DNA of 57,969 bases from CAYGZL01 sp964354345 (GTDB lineage Bacteria > Chloroflexota > Anaerolineae > Anaerolineales > UBA4823): contig CAYGZL010000062.1 in NCBI GenBank assembly GCA_964354345.1, forward strand, positions 1 to 57,969, written 5' to 3'. The translations under genes and the position numbers were made by a program. The notes beneath the pieces were generated by a model. That model saw only the letters and a program-made list of their open reading frames with translations. It was not told the origin of the DNA and did not search any database. This document shows positions 8,916 through 17,442 of this stretch, one piece after another. Numbering within the stretch: position 1 is the stretch's first letter; the number at the start of each line of letters is the position of its first letter.

Positions 8916-9575
8916 ATGAAGGGCAAGCCCTCTGGAACAATTACTCCATATCCTGTCCCAGCCGAGGAAATCCGGCAGGAGATGACGGTAGTCAATTCGC
9001 GCTTCATTGCCAGCCTGGCACCAGTGTTCAGTGTCGAAGAAGCCAGAGCTTTCATCGCACGTGTGCGGAGTGAATTACCCGATGCCAGCCATCACGTGCC
9101 GGTTTATCTGATCGGTCATGGCGACTCGGAGATTGCGCATTGCAGTGATGCCGGCGAACCATCCGGCACAGCCGGTCGCCCGGCACTGGCTGTGCTGCGC
9201 GGCAGCGGTTTAGGGGATGTGGCTGTGGTGGTAACGCGCTATTTCGGTGGGACCAAACTGGGCAGCGGCGGACTGGTACGCGCCTATGGCGATGCGGTAC
9301 GGCTGGTGGTGCAAGAGGTCAGGCGAGCTAAGAAAACCCTGACCCACACGGTCCTGGCAGCCTTCCCTTACCGCTATGTGGAACGTGTACGTCTACTGGT
9401 CACGGCGCACCAGGGTAAAATACTGGAAGAGGATTTCGCAGTCGATGTGACACTGACCGCGCACCTGGCGGTAGAACAGTTTTCTGCCTTCCAACACGCG
9501 CTCAGCGAGTTGACCAATGGTAGCGTAACTTCAGAAATCATCGCAACCCATGAAATCCTGGTTCCTATTAAATAA
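8916..9575 (+). CDS. YigZ/IMPACT family protein
   Basis: 219 aa from the ATG at 8916 (a GTG 3 nt earlier is an alternative). The N-terminal IMPACT domain carries NSRFIASLAPV, the D(A)SHHVPVYLIG block, CSDAGEPSGTAGRPALAVL and VVVTRYFGGTKLGSGGLVRAY, nearly invariant in YigZ. The C-terminal 65 residues form the smaller DUF1949-type ferredoxin-like domain. The family is conserved in bacteria and linked to translation control in eukaryotes; the bacterial role is unclear. It lies 29 nt after the nucleotidyltransferase gene and may be in the same transcript. Confidence 0.93.
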   Translation: MKGKPSGTITPYPVPAEEIRQEMTVVNSRFIASLAPVFSVEEARAFIARVRSELPDASHHVPVYLIGHGDSEIAHCSDAGEPSGTAGRPALAVLRGSGLGDVAVVVTRYFGGTKLGSGGLVRAYGDAVRLVVQEVRRAKKTLTHTVLAAFPYRYVERVRLLVTAHQGKILEEDFAVDVTLTAHLAVEQFSAFQHALSELTNGSVTSEIIATHEILVPIK

Positions 9576-9621
9576 TGCATATATTTATGGATGTTAATAT
9601 TTTATTGACCGAATAACAGTT

Positions 9622-10800
9622 ATGTCAAACCAAAGTCATTCAGGCTCCACTTCTGCCAAACAACGCATTGCGGTGTTGACCGGCTTACTCGGACTAATTA
9701 TTTTATATGCGATTTATTCCTACTCCAATCGGTCTGCGCCATCAACTGCTCATGAACCTCAATATGGAACTGTGACGCCGTCTGCGGTGATCTCAAACCG
9801 GCTGCCGGACTGGTTGACGATTTATTTTACCGACCCAAACCCTCCCGACAATGAGCAAAACGGAATTGATCGCATCGTCGTAGCAGCCATAGTCGAGGCC
9901 CAGCAGTCCATTGACGTGACTTCCTTTGAGTTCAATCTGCCCAGTATAACCAGTGCTTTAATCAATGCCAGCCAGCGCGGGGTTCAGGTACGGATGGTGT
10001 TGGATCTGGTGAATGGCAGTGAGTTGACGGATGAAAGGACGATGGAAGCTCTGGCAGCCTTAAATAAGGCCTACATACCCATCGTAGATGGTGGGCGCGA
10101 TTACGGCTTGATGCATAACAAGATGATCCTGATTGATGGAAAAATCCTGTTTATGGGCTCCTGGAACATAACCTACAGTGAAACCTTCCGGAATAATAAC
10201 AACCTGTTGAAGATCACAGCCCCCAAGCTGATTGCCAACTATCAAGCCAAATTCAATGAGTTATTTATAGATCAACGCTTTGGGAGCGAGTCACGGGTTA
10301 GAGCCATAAACCCGGCGCTCAACCTGAGTGGAGTGTATGTGGAAAACTACTTCGCGCCTCCGGATGGGGTGATGGCTCGTCTGGTAAAAATTGTCCAAAC
10401 AGCCAAGAAATCAATCCGCTTTATGGCATTTTCGTATACTGACAAGAATTTATCCGCAGCGATGATCGAGCGCGAACAAGCCGGCGTTGAGGTGAGTGGC
10501 GTCATCGAAAGGAACAATGTTAATCAAAGCGTACTGGCGACGCTGTTCTGCGCCAGGCTGCCGGTCAAAGAAGATGGCAACCCGTACACAATGCACCACA
10601 AGGTTATTATTGTCGATGAAGAGATTGTGATCACCGGCTCCTTTAACTTCACCAAGTCAGCGGATGATGCAAATGATGAAAATGTATTGATCATTCACAG
10701 CCCGGTGGTGGCCGAACTCTATCTGCAGGAATTTAACCGGGTTTATGGAATTGGAATAGCTCCCGACCCGACTCACATAGATTGCAGCAAGGTCAAATAA
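9622..10800 (+). CDS. Membrane-anchored phospholipase D-like protein
   Basis: 392 aa. Residues 15-35 (IAVLTGLLGLIILYAIYSYS) form a hydrophobic N-terminal anchor or uncleaved signal, so the catalytic part probably faces outside. Two PLD HKD motifs are present: HNKMILIDG followed by GSWNIT, and HHKVIIVDE followed by GSFNFT, each about 130 residues into its half. This is the two-motif, single-chain arrangement of PLD-family nucleases and phosphodiesterases. The substrate, DNA or lipid, cannot be told from the sequence. The stop at 10800 directly abuts the hairpin repeat. AT-richer than its neighbours. Confidence 0.88.
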   Translation: MSNQSHSGSTSAKQRIAVLTGLLGLIILYAIYSYSNRSAPSTAHEPQYGTVTPSAVISNRLPDWLTIYFTDPNPPDNEQNGIDRIVVAAIVEAQQSIDVTSFEFNLPSITSALINASQRGVQVRMVLDLVNGSELTDERTMEALAALNKAYIPIVDGGRDYGLMHNKMILIDGKILFMGSWNITYSETFRNNNNLLKITAPKLIANYQAKFNELFIDQRFGSESRVRAINPALNLSGVYVENYFAPPDGVMARLVKIVQTAKKSIRFMAFSYTDKNLSAAMIEREQAGVEVSGVIERNNVNQSVLATLFCARLPVKEDGNPYTMHHKVIIVDEEIVITGSFNFTKSADDANDENVLIIHSPVVAELYLQEFNRVYGIGIAPDPTHIDCSKVK

Positions 10801-10801
10801 G

Positions 10802-10878
10802 TTTTTTCTTTGGTTTATGTGGGTTGCTCCGCAACCCACATAAACCATATCCAAGCAATAAGATCGACAGATCAAATA
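10802..10878 (+). repeat. Hairpin-containing dispersed repeat, copy 1
   Basis: A perfect 17-bp inverted repeat, TGGTTTATGTGGGTTGC (10811-10827), loop TCC, and its complement (10831-10847), is preceded by a T-run and followed by a tail containing CAATAAGATCGACAGAT. The whole unit of about 77 bp recurs at 35173-35248 with the same internal order. Both copies start 0-2 nt after the upstream stop codon and end just before the start of a glycosidase gene. There is no T-run on the 3' side, so it does not look like a simple intrinsic terminator. Confidence 0.8.
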
Positions 10879-10887
10879 AGAGAAACA

Positions 10888-13029
10888 ATGACCGATACTG
10901 AACCACAATCCAACGCTTCCGGATCAAATCTGGTCGACGCGATCGACCAGCATCCGTTATACCTGGGAGCCGCTTATTATCCCGAGCATTCGTTAGCCCA
11001 GATAAACCCATCTAATTCTGTAGCCCTTGCGAAGCTGGAATTTCGCTGGCAGCAGGATATCTATATGATGCGGGCGCTCGGTTTGAATGTCGTCCGCATG
11101 GGCGAATTTGCCTGGTCGACGCTGGAACCTGCGGAAGGTCAATTTAATTTTGATTGGCTGGATCAGGTGATCCAACTCTGCCAGGGGGCGAAGATCGCCT
11201 GTGTGCTGGGGACGGCGACTGCTGCACCGCCCGCCTGGCTGATGCAAGAATACCCGGAGTTGATGGCGGTTCAAGAAGATGGGCGGCGCGTCCAGTTTGG
11301 CAACCGCGCCCCTTACTGCGTAAACGCGTCGGAAATGCAATCCGCCACCCACCGCCTGGTAGGCGCACTGGCCAAACATTACGGACCGAACCCCAATGTA
11401 ATCGGCTGGCAAATTGACAACGCAGTGAACCGGGTATGCTACTGCGAGCGCTGCCAGAAGCTGTTCCAGCAATACCTGACCGATAAATACCAGACGCTGA
11501 CCAACCTGAATGCACGCTGGGCGACCGCCTGCTTGAGCCAGACTTACTCTGCCTGGGAGCAAATCCGCCTCTCGAGCGGAGGGTATAATCCCGGGCTGAG
11601 GCTGGAGGCCAAGCATTTCATTACGCGCAGCTACCGGCAGTTCCAATGCCTGCAAATTGATCTCCTACGCCCCCACCTGCGTCCGGGAGTATGGATTACA
11701 CATCCATTTGTGAACGACCTGAGCGATCCCGGCGGATCAGTAGATCCCGGCGGATCAGTAGATCCGGGCGGATTGGTAGACCCGTACCAACTGGCTGAAG
11801 ATGTGGACCTGGTTTCTGGAGATTGGTCTATCAGCGCAGGTCGCTTTGATTACCTGAGCACCGGCGCTGGATCTGACTTGTGGCGTGGCTTAAAACGCAA
11901 GAATTACTGGGTGATGGGCGATAAAACAACCGCGGTGAGCAGGAATTCGAGGATCAATCCCCCCCTTAAGCAAGGCGAGGCGCGCGCCAGAACCTGGCGG
12001 GCGGTGGCGCACGGCGCAGACGGGCTGCTCAACTGGCAATGGCAGACGGCCTTGAATGGGCAGGAACAAACTCACCACAGCCTGGTGGACCAATCTGGAA
12101 TGCCAAGACCTGTCTATGAAGAGGTACGTCAGATTGCGATCGAATTCAAGCGCGTCTCCAGCCTGATCGTTGGGACACGGGTCAAAGCGCGGGTCGCCAT
12201 CTTAAACGATTATGACAGTCGCTGGGCGATCGAGGGGCAGTACCAGCATAAAACTGCTGATCCAAGTGAGTTTGATTACAGGACGCATTTATTGCATTAT
12301 TATCGTCCCTTTGCCGCGCTCAACCTCCCGGTGGACATAATCTCTGCAGCGGCGACATTGGAGGGCTACGATCTTGTGATCGCTCCGGCATTACTGATCG
12401 TGACTGAGACCTGCGCCAGGCGGTTAGTCGACTTTGTCGAACAGGGCGGTAAACTGGTCATCGCCGCGCGTTGTGGCATGAAAGACAGCTATAATGTGCT
12501 GTTGCCGTCTCGCCAGCCCGGACCGCTGGCGGAGCTGGCAGGCGCAGAGGTTGAGGAATATTATGAATTGGCAGAACCGGTGGGGATCACCGGCAACTGG
12601 TTCGAGGGCAACGCCACGATTTGGGCGGAACGCTTAAAAATAACCGACCAGGCGCGCACAGTAGTCGTAGCCCGTTACCAACCTTGCAATGGCTGGTTGG
12701 ATGATCAGCCAGGAATCACAGTCCATGGCAGGGGAGTGGGTCTGGTCTACTATGTCGGAACCTATCTGGATGAAAAATCCCAGCTGGCCCTGCTAGAGTA
12801 TATAGCCAAAATAGCGATGCTTAAACCGCTCAGAACCCCAGCAGGGATCGAGGTGCGAACGCGCCTCGGTGCAGATGGCAAAGAGGTTTATTTTGTACTC
12901 AACCACACCCAATCAGACCAGACTCTGTGGCTGCCCTGGTTGGCTCACGAACACCTGGCAGATTGCGATCTACAGTATGAGTTAAAATTGTCTCCATATG
13001 GGGTAGCCATCTTGACGCCCATATTATGA
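10888..13029 (+). CDS. GH42-family protein, both catalytic glutamates replaced
   Basis: 713 aa from ATG 10888, the usual length of GH42 beta-galactosidases. The fold landmarks are clear: LGAAYYPEH, GLNVVRMGEFAWSTLEP near the N-terminus, the zinc-site cysteines (PYC and CYCERC), and AHGADGLLNWQW with NGQEQTHHSLVD. In active GH42 enzymes the acid/base Glu is in WQxDNE; here it reads WQIDNA, with Ala at residue 179 (GCA, 11422-11424). The nucleophile Glu lies in WVMEQ; here it reads WVMGD, with Gly at residue 344 (GGC, 11917-11919). The frame is otherwise intact. I infer a non-hydrolytic, sugar-binding or changed-function homologue. It also carries three 18-bp tandem repeats encoding DPGGSV. Confidence 0.85.
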   Translation: MTDTEPQSNASGSNLVDAIDQHPLYLGAAYYPEHSLAQINPSNSVALAKLEFRWQQDIYMMRALGLNVVRMGEFAWSTLEPAEGQFNFDWLDQVIQLCQGAKIACVLGTATAAPPAWLMQEYPELMAVQEDGRRVQFGNRAPYCVNASEMQSATHRLVGALAKHYGPNPNVIGWQIDNAVNRVCYCERCQKLFQQYLTDKYQTLTNLNARWATACLSQTYSAWEQIRLSSGGYNPGLRLEAKHFITRSYRQFQCLQIDLLRPHLRPGVWITHPFVNDLSDPGGSVDPGGSVDPGGLVDPYQLAEDVDLVSGDWSISAGRFDYLSTGAGSDLWRGLKRKNYWVMGDKTTAVSRNSRINPPLKQGEARARTWRAVAHGADGLLNWQWQTALNGQEQTHHSLVDQSGMPRPVYEEVRQIAIEFKRVSSLIVGTRVKARVAILNDYDSRWAIEGQYQHKTADPSEFDYRTHLLHYYRPFAALNLPVDIISAAATLEGYDLVIAPALLIVTETCARRLVDFVEQGGKLVIAARCGMKDSYNVLLPSRQPGPLAELAGAEVEEYYELAEPVGITGNWFEGNATIWAERLKITDQARTVVVARYQPCNGWLDDQPGITVHGRGVGLVYYVGTYLDEKSQLALLEYIAKIAMLKPLRTPAGIEVRTRLGADGKEVYFVLNHTQSDQTLWLPWLAHEHLADCDLQYELKLSPYGVAILTPIL
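11725..11778 (+). repeat. Three in-frame 18-bp tandem repeats in the GH42-like gene
   Basis: The unit GATCCCGGCGGATCAGTA occurs at 11725-11742 and 11743-11760 exactly, and at 11761-11778 with three changes. It encodes DPGGSV, DPGGSV and DPGGLV in frame (residues 280-297), in a loop following LRPGVWITHPFVNDLS. Identical neighbouring copies suggest recent expansion by slippage. Confidence 0.9.
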
Positions 13030-13061
13030 AGTTAAGGCAATCACATAAACCCGAATTCCGA

Positions 13062-15551
13062 CTACCAGGCGGGGGATAATCGCCCCTGGGCGTCGGATCG
13101 ATAAGGCGCCCAAACTAAAGCTACCAGTTGGACAGCGATATCCGTTTTCTTCGGTTTGATGATGACTGAGCTAAATTCTTCAGTGTCAGGATCAATCTTC
13201 TCTTCAATGGCATCCGTCTCTTCTTTGAACTGCGCATTTAGATCATCAAGCTGCTTCTGATAGACTGACACAGTCTCTTTCGCACGCCCGACATCACTTT
13301 GCTGCCCCATCGTACGCCCGGCCCGACCGATGGCTGTGGAAGCTTTGCTGATGGTAGACGTGCTGATCACCTTTCGACCCATGAACGCACCCAGCAGCGT
13401 GGCACCCAACGAAACAGCCGTTTGCATCTTGGACTGGGTAGCCTGGGAGGTTTCTCTCTCGACGGCTTGCTGGGCCTTGCGTATTTTTTCTTGCAGAGCA
13501 GCAATCTTAGGCGCATACTTCATGCGTAGCGCATTCGCGGCTTCATCGCGCTGCTCGCGGGCGGATTGCTTCAAGCGTATCCGGAAATCACGCTCTTCTT
13601 CACCCGGTTTCGAGGCCTGCCCCGTACTGGGGCTAAGGAGCAGTTCTATTTTCTGGCTGCCATATACCCAGGTGACGAAATCGCGACTCCAACTGGCAAA
13701 TTGTTTCAATTTGGCGGCCAGCCCGGGAAGATCGCTAAATTGGATGCCTGAGACAGGCGTCCTCTCGAGATCCTGCAGAGCAAAATCAGCCTCTTGAGCC
13801 GCCTCCCAATCAACAGGCACCGGTTGGTCAACAATCGGCGTCAACGCGACCACCTCCTGGGTGGTATCCACTTTGAGCTTAAGATCAGATAAGTGAATTT
13901 TGGCAGCTCCCACCATCCTGGGCTGGTAGGTGACCCCACTTGCGCTGCCCCGCAGGGGGATGAAAAACTGAGTTACATCGGAAGGCAGGGATGGCTGTAG
14001 ACCAGCCATTGGGAGGGGAACTGGCCTGGAGGATGTAGCCGGTGAGGGCTCCGCGAGCGAGGCCGGTTGGGGAACCGACGCAACCGGTGCACCGGTTACC
14101 GTTGACAGCACACCAGCGGTGGGGATTGGTTGAGCACTTTTATATGGATCCATTAACTGCTTGATCTGGATGCGGGTGAGTGGGCCGCACAGGTAAGACA
14201 GGCACCAACGAGTCTGGAAGACTACCGGTGCATCGTCATGCGTGTTATGCATCAGGAACACCCGGTTTCCCAACCCGGCTAAGGTTTGCTCCATTTTTTG
14301 GCGGTCAAAGTTACTGCCCGTGGTGATTGAAGCGCCCTCCAACCCTTCCATTACCCTGCCTTTGTCTCGCTCAGTTTGCAGGCGACCGATGAACCATGTG
14401 CCTGTGTTTGAAAGGCCTTTGTAATCCAGATCCACGGGGTTCTGGGTGGCTAAAACGATACCTACCCCAAAGGCCCGCGCCTGTTTAAGCAGGGTAAGCA
14501 AAGGTTGTTTGGAGGGTGGATTGGATACAGGTGGGAAATAGCCGTAAATTTCATCCATATAGACCAGGGCGCGCAGGCTGGTCGTGCCAGGCTGGGCGCG
14601 CGTCCAACCCAAGATTTGATTCAAGAGCATAGAGACGAAAAACATTCGCTCGGAGTCGCTCAGGTGCGCGACTGAGAAAATGGCTACACGCGGCTTGCCC
14701 TGGGGGGTGTGTAGAATCTGACCGATATCCAACGGCACTCCCTCGAGCCAGGCGCTGAAACCTGGCGAGGCCAACAGGTTGTTCAAGGCCATGACCAGGC
14801 CAAAACGCTCTTTTGAAGGATAGAAGGATTCCAGATCCAGGACCCCAATCCTGGTGATGGGCGGGTTTTGGATCTGGGCGATCAACACTGCCAGATCGAA
14901 GTCCTGCCCCTGGCGCCACATTTGATTGATAATGGTTGAGATCAAGATGTGTTCACGACTCTGCAAAGGATCGGCGTCAATATTTAACAGGCCCAACAGG
15001 CTGGTTACCATGGTGTTGATGCGTTCTTGCAGTAACTCACCATCCTCCAGAATCTCCCGGGGCGGAGCAGCAAAGGATTTAAGAATCGACACCGGAACAC
15101 CCGCATTGCTTCCAGGAGTGTAAATTACAAACTCGGCCGAATCGCGCAGCTTCTGGATCCGTTGACCGCTTTCGTCCCAATCGGCCAGACCTTTTTGCCA
15201 GGAACCCGCCTGCTGGCTGGCATAGTCCTGCTCTGAAAGCCCCTTGCGGCGGGCGTCGTCGGGATTGACCCAGTGCAAGAAGTCCTCCCCCCGCAGTTGG
15301 GGGAAAGTTAACAGCAGGTTGGTCAGATCACCCTTGGGATCAATTAGAATAGAAGGCACCCCGTCGATGGCTGCCTCTTCAATCAGGTCGATGCACAGAC
15401 CCGTCTTACCGCTACCGGTCATACCCACAACTACCGCATGGGTCACCAAATCACGCGCATCATAGAGTAATAGATTATCCTGAAGTACTTTTGCACCCAG
15501 GTCGAACTCGCGCCCCAGGTAAAAAACACCGAGTTTTTCATATTCTGACAT
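13062..15551 (-). CDS. HerA-like ATP-binding protein (helicase HerA/DUF87 type)
   Basis: 829 aa starting at ATG 15551 (MSEYEKLGVFYLG) behind GAAGGAGTAATTGAAT; a TTG 6 nt earlier is less likely. An N-terminal HerA-type ATPase domain carries Walker A VGMTGSGKTG, ILIDPKGDLTNLLL and Walker B ALVYMDEIYGYFPP, followed by LATQNPVDLDYKGLSNTGTWFIGRL, the sensor region typical of these RecA/FtsK-superfamily proteins. Residues 480-530 are proline-rich and low in complexity. A long charged coiled-coil region (EERDFRIRLKQSAREQRDEA, then KMAPKIAALQEKIRKAQQ-like) precedes a small Gly-rich segment. It is probably a DNA- or cargo-translocating ATPase, with no NurA partner visible. Confidence 0.88.
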   Translation of the reverse strand: MSEYEKLGVFYLGREFDLGAKVLQDNLLLYDARDLVTHAVVVGMTGSGKTGLCIDLIEEAAIDGVPSILIDPKGDLTNLLLTFPQLRGEDFLHWVNPDDARRKGLSEQDYASQQAGSWQKGLADWDESGQRIQKLRDSAEFVIYTPGSNAGVPVSILKSFAAPPREILEDGELLQERINTMVTSLLGLLNIDADPLQSREHILISTIINQMWRQGQDFDLAVLIAQIQNPPITRIGVLDLESFYPSKERFGLVMALNNLLASPGFSAWLEGVPLDIGQILHTPQGKPRVAIFSVAHLSDSERMFFVSMLLNQILGWTRAQPGTTSLRALVYMDEIYGYFPPVSNPPSKQPLLTLLKQARAFGVGIVLATQNPVDLDYKGLSNTGTWFIGRLQTERDKGRVMEGLEGASITTGSNFDRQKMEQTLAGLGNRVFLMHNTHDDAPVVFQTRWCLSYLCGPLTRIQIKQLMDPYKSAQPIPTAGVLSTVTGAPVASVPQPASLAEPSPATSSRPVPLPMAGLQPSLPSDVTQFFIPLRGSASGVTYQPRMVGAAKIHLSDLKLKVDTTQEVVALTPIVDQPVPVDWEAAQEADFALQDLERTPVSGIQFSDLPGLAAKLKQFASWSRDFVTWVYGSQKIELLLSPSTGQASKPGEEERDFRIRLKQSAREQRDEAANALRMKYAPKIAALQEKIRKAQQAVERETSQATQSKMQTAVSLGATLLGAFMGRKVISTSTISKASTAIGRAGRTMGQQSDVGRAKETVSVYQKQLDDLNAQFKEETDAIEEKIDPDTEEFSSVIIKPKKTDIAVQLVALVWAPYRSDAQGRLSPAW

Positions 15552-15765
15552 ATTCAATTACTCCTTCAATCGAACCATAAGCCCTCGTAATGGCAAAATT
15601 CAGCCGGATTTCTAAGGGTTCGGATGGATGGAGACCGAGTTTCCGTAATTATATTCCATACTCCAACACTTTCCAAAACAAACGGCTGCTTGACTTTACC
15701 TTTTATCTTTCATATAATTTCCAGAATAAATTTATTAAACCTACAATCCCTGAAAGGAATAACTT
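15552..15765. other. Divergent intergenic region between herA-like gene and thuA operon
   Basis: This 214-bp gene-free stretch holds the thuA promoter on the plus strand and the leader of the herA-like gene on the minus strand. It is AT-rich. I found no clear operator palindrome or small gene in it. Confidence 0.6.
15690..15718 (+). promoter_or_regulatory. Near-consensus sigma-70-type promoter of the thuA operon
   Basis: TTGACT (15690-15695) and a perfect TATAAT (15713-15718) are separated by exactly 17 nt. Transcription from about 15725 would give a 40-nt leader with the ribosome-binding site GAAAGGA just before the ATG at 15766. It is one of the best-matching promoters in the window. Confidence 0.8.
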
Positions 15766-16497
15766 ATGACTCTCCCCGTTCGCGTCACCGTGTGGAACGA
15801 ATATCGCCACGAGAAAAGGGACGCAGCAATTGCCGCAGTATACCCAGAAGGTATGCACGGCGCGATCGCCGCTGGCCTGCGAGAAGCGGGCTTCACCGTC
15901 CGCACTGCCACGCTCGATGAACCAGAACACGGACTGACCGAAGCCGTGCTGGCAGAAACCGATGTGTTAACCTGGTGGGGTCACCAGGCACACGGCGAGG
16001 TTAAGGATGAAATTGTCACGCGAGTATGGACGCGCGTGCTGGAAGGCATGGGCCTGGTGATGTTGCACTCCGGACACGTGTCCAAGATTTTCAAGCGCCT
16101 GATGGGCACCACCTGCGAACTGCGCTGGCGTGAGGCCAATGAAAAAGAGCGCATCTGGGTGATCGATCCGGGCCATCCAATCGCCGAGGGGCTGGGGAAC
16201 TATTTCGAACTGCCCCACGAGGAAATGTATGGAGAATTTTTTGACATTCCCGCGCCCGAGAAGCTGGTATTGGTGAGCTGGTTCGCGGGCGGCGATGTTT
16301 TCCGCAGCGGTTGCTGCTATACGCGCGGTAAGGGCAAGATCTTCTACTTCCGACCGGGACACGAGACTTACCCCACCTACTACAATCCAGATGTACGCCG
16401 GGTGATCGCCAATGCGGTGCGTTGGGCTGCCCCTACTGACAATCCCAAGCCTGTCTTTGGTAATGTCGAGCCATTGGAGCCGCTCCCGAACAGCTAA
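15766..16497 (+). CDS. thuA: ThuA-like domain protein
   Basis: 243 aa, the standard length of ThuA, a class I glutamine-amidotransferase-like fold first found in trehalose/sucrose utilisation. Landmarks are RVTVWNEYRHEK, VYPEGMHGAIA, DVLTWWGHQAHGEV, GLVMLHSGHVSKIFKRLMGT and GKIFYFRPGHETYPTYY. The catalytic Cys of true amidotransferases is not present in this family. Likely role: conversion of keto-sugar intermediates (established only loosely). First gene of a co-directional operon; 17 nt before the nucleoside hydrolase. Confidence 0.93.
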   Translation: MTLPVRVTVWNEYRHEKRDAAIAAVYPEGMHGAIAAGLREAGFTVRTATLDEPEHGLTEAVLAETDVLTWWGHQAHGEVKDEIVTRVWTRVLEGMGLVMLHSGHVSKIFKRLMGTTCELRWREANEKERIWVIDPGHPIAEGLGNYFELPHEEMYGEFFDIPAPEKLVLVSWFAGGDVFRSGCCYTRGKGKIFYFRPGHETYPTYYNPDVRRVIANAVRWAAPTDNPKPVFGNVEPLEPLPNS

Positions 16498-16514
16498 TCA
16501 GAGTAAGCAATGCG

Positions 16515-17381
16515 ATGACCGTCAAAGTTCTGCTGGACACCGATATTGGATCAGACATCGACGATGCCGTCTGCCTGGCTTACCTGCTGGCCAATCCAGT
16601 CTGTGAGCTGCTGGGCATCACGACCGTCACAGGCGAACCCGAAAAGCGCGCCCAGATGGCTTCGGTTTTATGTAAAGTAGCTGGCAAGGATATCCCCATC
16701 TTCCCCGGGCGCGCCGAACCGTTGTTGGTCACACAGCGCCAGCCATGGGCGCCTCAAGCGGAGGCAGTGAAACGCTGGCCTCACCAATCTCGCTTTCCGA
16801 AAGGTGAAGCAGTAGAGTTCCTGCGCCAGATGATCCGCGCTCATCCAGGCGAGGTGGTGATGCTGACCATTGGGCCGCTGACCAACCTGGCCGCTTTGCT
16901 GGCGGCGGACGCCGAGATCCCCAGCCTGCTCAAGGGGCTGGTCAGCATGGCAGGTGTGTTTCGAAACAGTAACCAGGCGGAGTGGAACGCGCAACTTGAC
17001 CCGCATGCCACGGCAATGGTATACCGCCAGCGCTTTGGCTTTCACCGCTCGATTGGGCTGGACGTGACACAGCAAGTAATCATGCCGGCAGAGCAGGTAC
17101 GCCAGCGCTTCCAGACGAAACGGTTACGCCCGGTGCTTGACTTTGCTGAAGTGTGGTTCCAAACCGTATTCCAGATCACATTCCATGACCCGCTGGCGGC
17201 AACGACGATCTTTGACGAGCAAATTTGCCATTTCGAGCGCGGGTCGATTGAAATTGAGTTGGAAGACCAGAAACTAACTGGGGCAACCCATTGGACACCT
17301 GTTCCTGATGGCGTGCAAGAGGTTGCCCTGGAAGTCAATCCAGAACGGTTCTTCACTCATTATTTTTCGTTTTTCCGCTAA
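16515..17381 (+). CDS. Inosine/uridine-preferring nucleoside hydrolase
   Basis: 288 aa. The calcium-binding Asp cluster DTDIGSDIDDA at residues 8-18 is the family hallmark (usual form DTDPGIDDA, here with two extra residues as in one subgroup). ITTVTGEPEKRA, VVMLTIGPLTNLAALL and the late HDPLAA (Asp ligand) complete the site. It would cleave the N-glycosidic bond of ribonucleosides to ribose and base in the cytoplasm. Together with the ribokinase at 34.2 kb it could feed ribose into central metabolism (inference). Confidence 0.92.
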   Translation: MTVKVLLDTDIGSDIDDAVCLAYLLANPVCELLGITTVTGEPEKRAQMASVLCKVAGKDIPIFPGRAEPLLVTQRQPWAPQAEAVKRWPHQSRFPKGEAVEFLRQMIRAHPGEVVMLTIGPLTNLAALLAADAEIPSLLKGLVSMAGVFRNSNQAEWNAQLDPHATAMVYRQRFGFHRSIGLDVTQQVIMPAEQVRQRFQTKRLRPVLDFAEVWFQTVFQITFHDPLAATTIFDEQICHFERGSIEIELEDQKLTGATHWTPVPDGVQEVALEVNPERFFTHYFSFFR

Positions 17382-17442
17382 ACCCACCTGGAAGACCTTG
17401 ATGGGCTCGAATATTGATAGTCACATCTTCTTGAGGCTTACC

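Noticed and set aside
10811..10847. Hairpin as a rho-independent terminator of the PLD-like gene
   Set aside because: The T-run is on the 5' side only; no T-rich stretch follows the stem on either strand, and the element recurs with a conserved tail.
11725..11778. CRISPR-like repeat array
   Set aside because: The 18-bp units are directly adjacent with no spacers and lie in frame within a gene.
11950..12000. NPPLKQGEARART segment of the GH42-like protein as another inserted repeat
   Set aside because: It aligns with the NP...PG..R stretch that normal GH42 proteins have just after the nucleophile region, so it is native sequence.
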